DNA from: Strongylocentrotus droebachiensis
Lineage: Eukaryota; Echinodermata; Echinoidea; Camarodonta; Strongylocentrotidae
Length of the DNA: 64,000 nt
Assembly: GCA_035222895.1 (NCBI GenBank)
Contig: JAVYIG010000112.1
Coordinates: forward strand, 781,501-845,500
Reading direction: 5' to 3'
Shown one piece after another: positions 59,130 through 64,000 of this stretch (the stretch's first letter is position 1; each line of letters opens with the position of its first letter). Made by a program: the position numbers and the translations under genes. The notes under the pieces were generated by a model. It searched no databases and had not been told where the DNA came from. It saw nothing but the letters and a program-made list of their open reading frames with translations.

Positions 59130-60503
59130 CCAGTGCAGTCATGTTTGTTTAATAACACAGGAAGGAAGTATCAATGACACTAGGATGAGACCGTTGTCTT
59201 GACCATGATCGCTCGGTATAAGTTGATGACGGCAGACTGAGCATTTGACAACCTTGGTTAGGCTATTGACAGACAGCCAGGCGTAAAGGAATCCGAGAAA
59301 TTGAACTGATTATAAAGTTGCTCGGCTATAAAAACAATCTTCTGGGGTAAAATGAGATGCGAAGTAAGAAGCTGATGTACATATATATCTAAAAAATGGA
59401 ATCGGAGCAATGATCACAGTTCGTAGGTTCCCGCTAGAAAGACAAAAGTCCCTGACGGCTTGGGCACAATGACGCAAGGTCCCCGTTGCGGCTTTGACTT
59501 AAATAATCCATTATTTTTTATTTGTCGAGTAATTCGAGCATGGCATAATCTCAACTCCAATCGTGGATGAAGGGAAGAGTTAGATGGCTTTCCCAGTAAT
59601 GTGCAGTGCCGCAGGTAAAGTAATTGTTTGTGACAGTCCGTATAAACGTGAGTGAGTAAACAGAACTAAGAGCTAAAGTACGGTAATGAAGCGAATTCGC
59701 CGGAGAATACCTGTGAATAGGCACACAACATGCTAACCTTGGTCAAAATAGCTGTTTACTGATAGCCTGATAAAGGCGAGAAATATTTTGCCGAGTCCCA
59801 ATGAATAACAATTTGCAGCAATGGTGGCAGCATGGTAAACTAGCAGTCGATATATATTTTTCATTTTTTTAATTCAAAAATAATAATATTATAATGACCG
59901 ACTAGCTGCACGAAGCTGTAAGGGTCAATTTACAAATGTACAGTAATGTATATTCATGCACAATAGTATTAAAGTTAATAAATTTGTAACATTATGACAA
60001 TTAAAACAAAATCGCAAGTAAATAGTATACAAATAATGAATGGTTATGAGTGAAGAACATTCATTATTTGTTTATACAACATCGAAGAAGATCTAATAGA
60101 ACGTTAATCAAAAAATTATGCTTTTATTACTCCTTATATTAAAGATAAATTAAAGTTGGAGTCAAGCCTTCTCGATTACATTCAGATTGCCTTCGCGTCA
60201 GATACACGCAGGGATACGCGCACGGCAGAGAGGTACGCAGTCTGCATAAAACCAAAAATGCACGGCAAATATAACCAAAAATGCACGCCCGTGCAATAGA
60301 ACATCTATTGAATATCATGTGACCAACAATCCTCCAATCAAATGACAAGGATCCACGTAGGTGTTGTATAAAACAATAACTGAAATACAAAGATAGCCAT
60401 AGACATACACCATTGGATCAAGGCAAGCAGGCTGCAATAGTGACATTGATTATTGACTCAAATTAAGATAAAAAATCTGCAAGAAAGTGTTGGGGGATAA
60501 GAG

Positions 60504-61230
60504 TTACTTCAAGATTCTGGCAAGGTAAGGTTTGATAGATTTACAATACCTTTCAGTGTCACAATTATTGTCGGAAAACCGTCATGTTGTGCAACTGTCT
60601 CATGCTTGAGACAGACTTGGAATGGGCAGAAGGTGTTTGTGGTGATCAGAGTTCCTGAACTTCTGTCCAAAACTTAACAAAAGTGATCCCTTCTCGAAAA
60701 TAGGAGTGTAAGGTTGATTTAATATGGCAAGGGCATTCGTTTAATCAACTTTATATCCTACAAGTATTTTGAGTGCCCGCTTTTGAACAAATTCCAATTT
60801 ATTAGTCTCATTGATTAGTAATAGAAGTGTGCCAAACAAGGGAAGCATATTCGAGAATGGGTCTTATATAAGTTGTGTAGACAGTCACCATGACATCCAA
60901 ACTTGCATTTGATTTCCTTAGTATACATAGCGTGTACAATCTAAGCGATGCTTAATAGCAACAATTGAAAGACACCTATTTTGAAAGACGATCTAGTGAA
61001 GATTGCAGTGAGGGATTAGCATTATGTTTGACAATTTCTCCAAGTGTCAAATCGTCAACGTACTTCCACCGAGCCTCCCAATCACATACAGCATCATTAA
61101 CAAGAATCAGAAACAAAACTGGGCCCAACTTGGTACCATGTGGCACGCCATAGGATACTTCCAATAGGGGAGAGTGACAATTATAGACCTTAACAAGAGA
61201 TACGAAGCAGTCATGTTGAAGTCAAAGCAG
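60504..61230 (-). pseudogene. LINE RT-to-C-terminus remnant
   Basis: On the minus strand the order is VSYGVPHGTKLGPVLFLILV with NDA, then WKYVDDLTLGEIV (RT boxes with the catalytic core changed to YVDD), and LDRLSK before a break. Then, with frameshifts, come TTYIRPILEYASLVWHTSIT, KLEFVQKRALKILVGYK and NALAILNQPYTPIFEKG. The frame ends with the terminal ERYCKSIKPYLARILK and a stop at 60506-60504. These are successive C-terminal landmarks of a non-LTR retrotransposon. The YVDD core differs from the YADD of the other LINEs here, so this is a separate lineage. It is a dead 5'-truncated copy. Confidence 0.88.
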
Positions 61231-61479
61231 CTTTGATGATAATTCATAATAAAATACTGCAGTAGAGAAAAAACAAAAAAGAAGGACTGATGAAAAAGTA
61301 ATGAACTTATAATGATCTTATACCATACCCCGGGGTTATCACATTTAATGCTATCTCCTTTAAAACAGCATGCGAACCCGATTTCTGTTTACATAGATCT
61401 CGCTTATTCCATCTGCTTTACTACTACTTCTTATAGTAATGATAATAGTAATTGGAAATTGATATCACGCAATTTCTAC

Positions 61480-61540
61480 CAAAAGAAGTACTCAACTGCA
61501 GCGCTAAGAGACTTCGGTGGAAAGCGCTTTATAAGCACCG

Positions 61541-61571
<31 letters not shown>
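61480..61571 (+). mobile_element. LINE 3' end with (ATT)n tail
   Basis: GGAAAGCGCTTTATAAGCAC followed by CGTTTTT and (ATT)n. This parallels the GCGCTTTATAAATTGAC and (ATT)n end of the element at 27525-28540 and the end at 20978, so it is a short 3' fragment of the same CR1/L2-like group. Confidence 0.65.
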
Positions 61572-61574
61572 AAT

Positions 61575-64000
61575 AGCAATGTAACAAGAAGATTACAAGA
61601 AAAATGACATCAATACAGAATTAACACGAACATGTAACATATAATATCATACAGTATATTCAGACGGGTCTCAGTTTTGATAGTTAGGGGGTCTAAACTA
61701 AAGCTGTATGTAATTATTCTCTTCAGAAGTTGTGTCCTGGTAAAAGGCAGCTAAACAGAGTGAGGGTGAGATAAGTAAGAATTGTGTGTACGTCCCAGCT
61801 ACATTCAGACAGAATTGAGGACCAAATACAGCCACCAGGAGTGATTCAAATGTGACCCATTATTGGAAGACAACGATAAATGCCTACACCAAAAGTTTTA
61901 AACACATGCATGTAGTGCGAATGAAGCATGACTTCCACCTAGATCTCAGATTAGAGTAATCCTGTTACAAATGATTTCACTGAAATATCTTTCTTCCAGA
62001 GATAGTCCAGCAGAATCCTAGCATTTAACTCTTTAAGCTAGCAATAGACTAAGACATGAAAAAAGCAATCGAAATATGCCATGCTCTCTGTATCGGTGAA
62101 ATGAATTGTACCACTGAATAGTTAGCTGGATGATTAAATATGCCTAACCTACATAATTATATAGAATCGTCTTACTTCGTTCTTTTCTTAATATTATTCC
62201 ACAGAGATCAAAGATCAGGAGAGATTTCGATTTTTAAAAGAGTAACCAGAGATGCTTGTCATTAAAGTCTACTTTACCGTTCGACTAAATCATGAATAAA
62301 CATGTATAATGTATGGAATAGGGCTACAACATCTGGCGTGTATCGCGACAACGTGACTTTAATCTTAATAGTGCTATAATGCGAGACACTGTGGAGGCGA
62401 GGCAGAGAGTAACATATTGCACAATGTCACACCTGTTCCCAAGAACTCTTTAAATTCACCGTCCCCCGTCCCTCCCCGTCCTGTGTAAGTGGATACTCCC
62501 TGATACTTTTAAAAGACATTTCGACAGATGATGACGACGACGCTAAATGCGCCCATGTCTGCAGCCCGCCGGTAGTCAGACATCGATATCAAATAGCGAT
62601 CCCACCAAAATCCGATCTCCCGGAATTGCAATCCTCTTAAATGAGAGCGGCAGCGGTGGGATGCAGGAATTGTTTAATGTTTGACGTAACATTGCAATTT
62701 TGTACTTTCCTGCTGTCTCACCTGTCTTCTCTCAATGTAGTCCTTTATCTCGCAAAGAGAGTCGATTATTCATTTTGTGGCACGATCGGCAAATAGTCCC
62801 GCTCTCTGCGCGCGAAAACAAACCGCCATGACCAGTCTCCATTTCGCCAGCTCTATAATGGCGTTTTGATTTGAATCGCATTATCTCTGTTGAAAAGTTT
62901 TGATGATCTTCTAAGAAATGTCCAACATCTGAACGGGAATTATATTCACACTGTGGTGAAGATTCATACATCTAACACAAGAGTAGGATCATTTCTTAAT
63001 GTCCTTAACCGATCAACAGGGTCCACCCAAGACAAAGCGGATTTATTGTAAATAAAAAAAACCACATCGACTGATGGAAAATGCTCAATATAACTGTATT
63101 ATAAGATTATGTATTTTAGTATTAATACTGTACAATTCTATTCTACTTTTGTAAAGTATCATTTACAACCACTACGTGTTAGACAAGTGATCTGTAACTT
63201 TTCAGATAATCACTAACTGTCATCTTGCCCATATCTTTGTTCCGATTTTTATCATCAATATCATTATCATCGTTATAAATTTCAATTAGTTTTTAATACT
63301 ATTGCATTTTGTGCCGTATCCTTGTGTTATTACTTATGTAAATTGCACTCAATTTAGCCGCTATGTCCAATGTTTATTATACCACAATAAATAAATAATC
63401 ACATAATCATAATCATAATCATCACAATCGTCGTCGTCATCATTACCATCATCATCTTCATAATAATAAGCATTATCACCACTACGTTAATGAAAGTTTT
63501 ATTTAACATACTGGGCAAATCCATTTTGTTTATTATGTACCTCTATGACCTTTAAACTGAATGCAGGCACATAGAGAAAGTCGCTACCTTTGTTGCATAG
63601 CTGCATAGTTATGATGCCTTCATTGACGCGTCCAATTACTCATGATGTTTTAAGCTCCATCGATGAACTTTTCTGTCAATTCACCCGTGAGTGATATGGC
63701 AACAATATCATTATAAATAAGAAAGTGGGGGACCTATTTCTACTGGGCATTCATGGTAGGTTCAATATCTTAACTTATGAAGTAATAATCGTAAGCCATT
63801 AACTGCTCGTTTTACTTTCATTGACATGATGACATGACATAACACTCGTACCAAATGATGTAGGGTGGTGCACTCGACGTTTTATCCTCTGTATATTTTA
63901 AATGCGTACATAGTCTATACAATTTTGTTTATATTTGGATTTTTACCCTTTGGTATGGTTGTAAAATTTCGAGCTTTATCTATCAGTCATTACCAATGTT
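61575..64000. other. Gene-poor region with one GC-richer block
   Basis: The block from about 62455 to 62880 is less AT-rich than its surroundings and has no repeat partner in the window. It could be unique regulatory or exonic DNA but no ORF is convincing. An ATC/GTC triplet-rich stretch lies at about 63398-63470. Confidence 0.35.

Noticed and set aside
60334-60530. A CCAAT box, TATAAAA at 60367 and an ATG-free stretch ending CAAG/GTAAGG looked like a second promoter and first exon.
   Set aside because: The minus strand across the 'donor' encodes KPYLARILK and the terminal stop of the LINE remnant, so the GTAAGG is coding sequence of a dead transposon. The TATA box may be chance or LINE 3' sequence.

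Overview
This window reads as intergenic or intronic DNA from an animal nuclear genome. It is AT-rich, has stop codons in every frame over most of its length, and carries long (GA)n/(CT)n, (AC)n and (ATT)n microsatellites. It also holds decayed non-LTR retrotransposons, tRNA-headed SINEs, an apparent 7SL-headed SINE, and many small inverted-repeat DNA elements. That mix suits a marine invertebrate deuterostome, and a sea urchin or relative is my best guess, but nothing here proves the species. No intact host protein-coding gene could be supported. There are no prokaryotic operons, CRISPR arrays, rRNA genes or canonical functional tRNA genes.

Layout. 1-1.9 kb: a tandem duplication, GC-rich degenerate repeats and a hAT-like element. 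2.6-2.8 kb: a tRNA-headed SINE. 6.2 kb: a TA-flanked inverted-repeat element. 7-9.3 kb: GA arrays, a 60-bp direct duplication and a 155-bp tandem duplication. 11-12.2 kb: a LINE remnant and a trinucleotide-rich tract. 14-16.3 kb: an anonymous repeat (second copy at 48.4 kb), LINE pieces and GA arrays. 16.33-16.62 kb: the best candidate host feature, a promoter followed by an ATG-free first exon that ends in a strong splice donor. 19.9-21 kb: a CR1/L2-like LINE remnant. 21.2-24.1 kb: two nested Harbinger-like elements, both flanked by TTA. 24.2-25.3 kb: a second LINE remnant. 25.5-28.8 kb: two SINEs and a 5'-truncated LINE embedded in a purine tract. 31.4 kb: a nearly perfect 192-bp foldback. 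32.3, 34.8 and 41.0 kb: three copies of the SINE with a 7SL-like head. 36-37 kb: paired palindromes and another SINE. 41.5 kb: a long imperfect hairpin. 42-48.2 kb: local tandem duplications, a LINE tail and GA/CT arrays. 48.4-48.9 kb: an anonymous repeat with an inserted MITE whose empty site is preserved at 14.34 kb. 51.3 kb: a hAT MITE with a perfect 8-bp target duplication. 52.8 kb: a SINE. 53.5-53.9 kb: a 320-bp polypyrimidine tract. 60.5-61.2 kb: a LINE remnant that includes the C-terminal end of its ORF. The rest is AT-rich sequence in which I see no gene.

The coding-like segments are reverse-transcriptase fragments plus one short transposase-like exon. All are broken or truncated, so they record past transposition rather than a working gene set. 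The most interesting signals are the 7SL-like SINE, its shared core with a tRNA-headed SINE, the nested Harbinger pair, the MITE filled/empty-site pair and the 16.3 kb promoter/exon.
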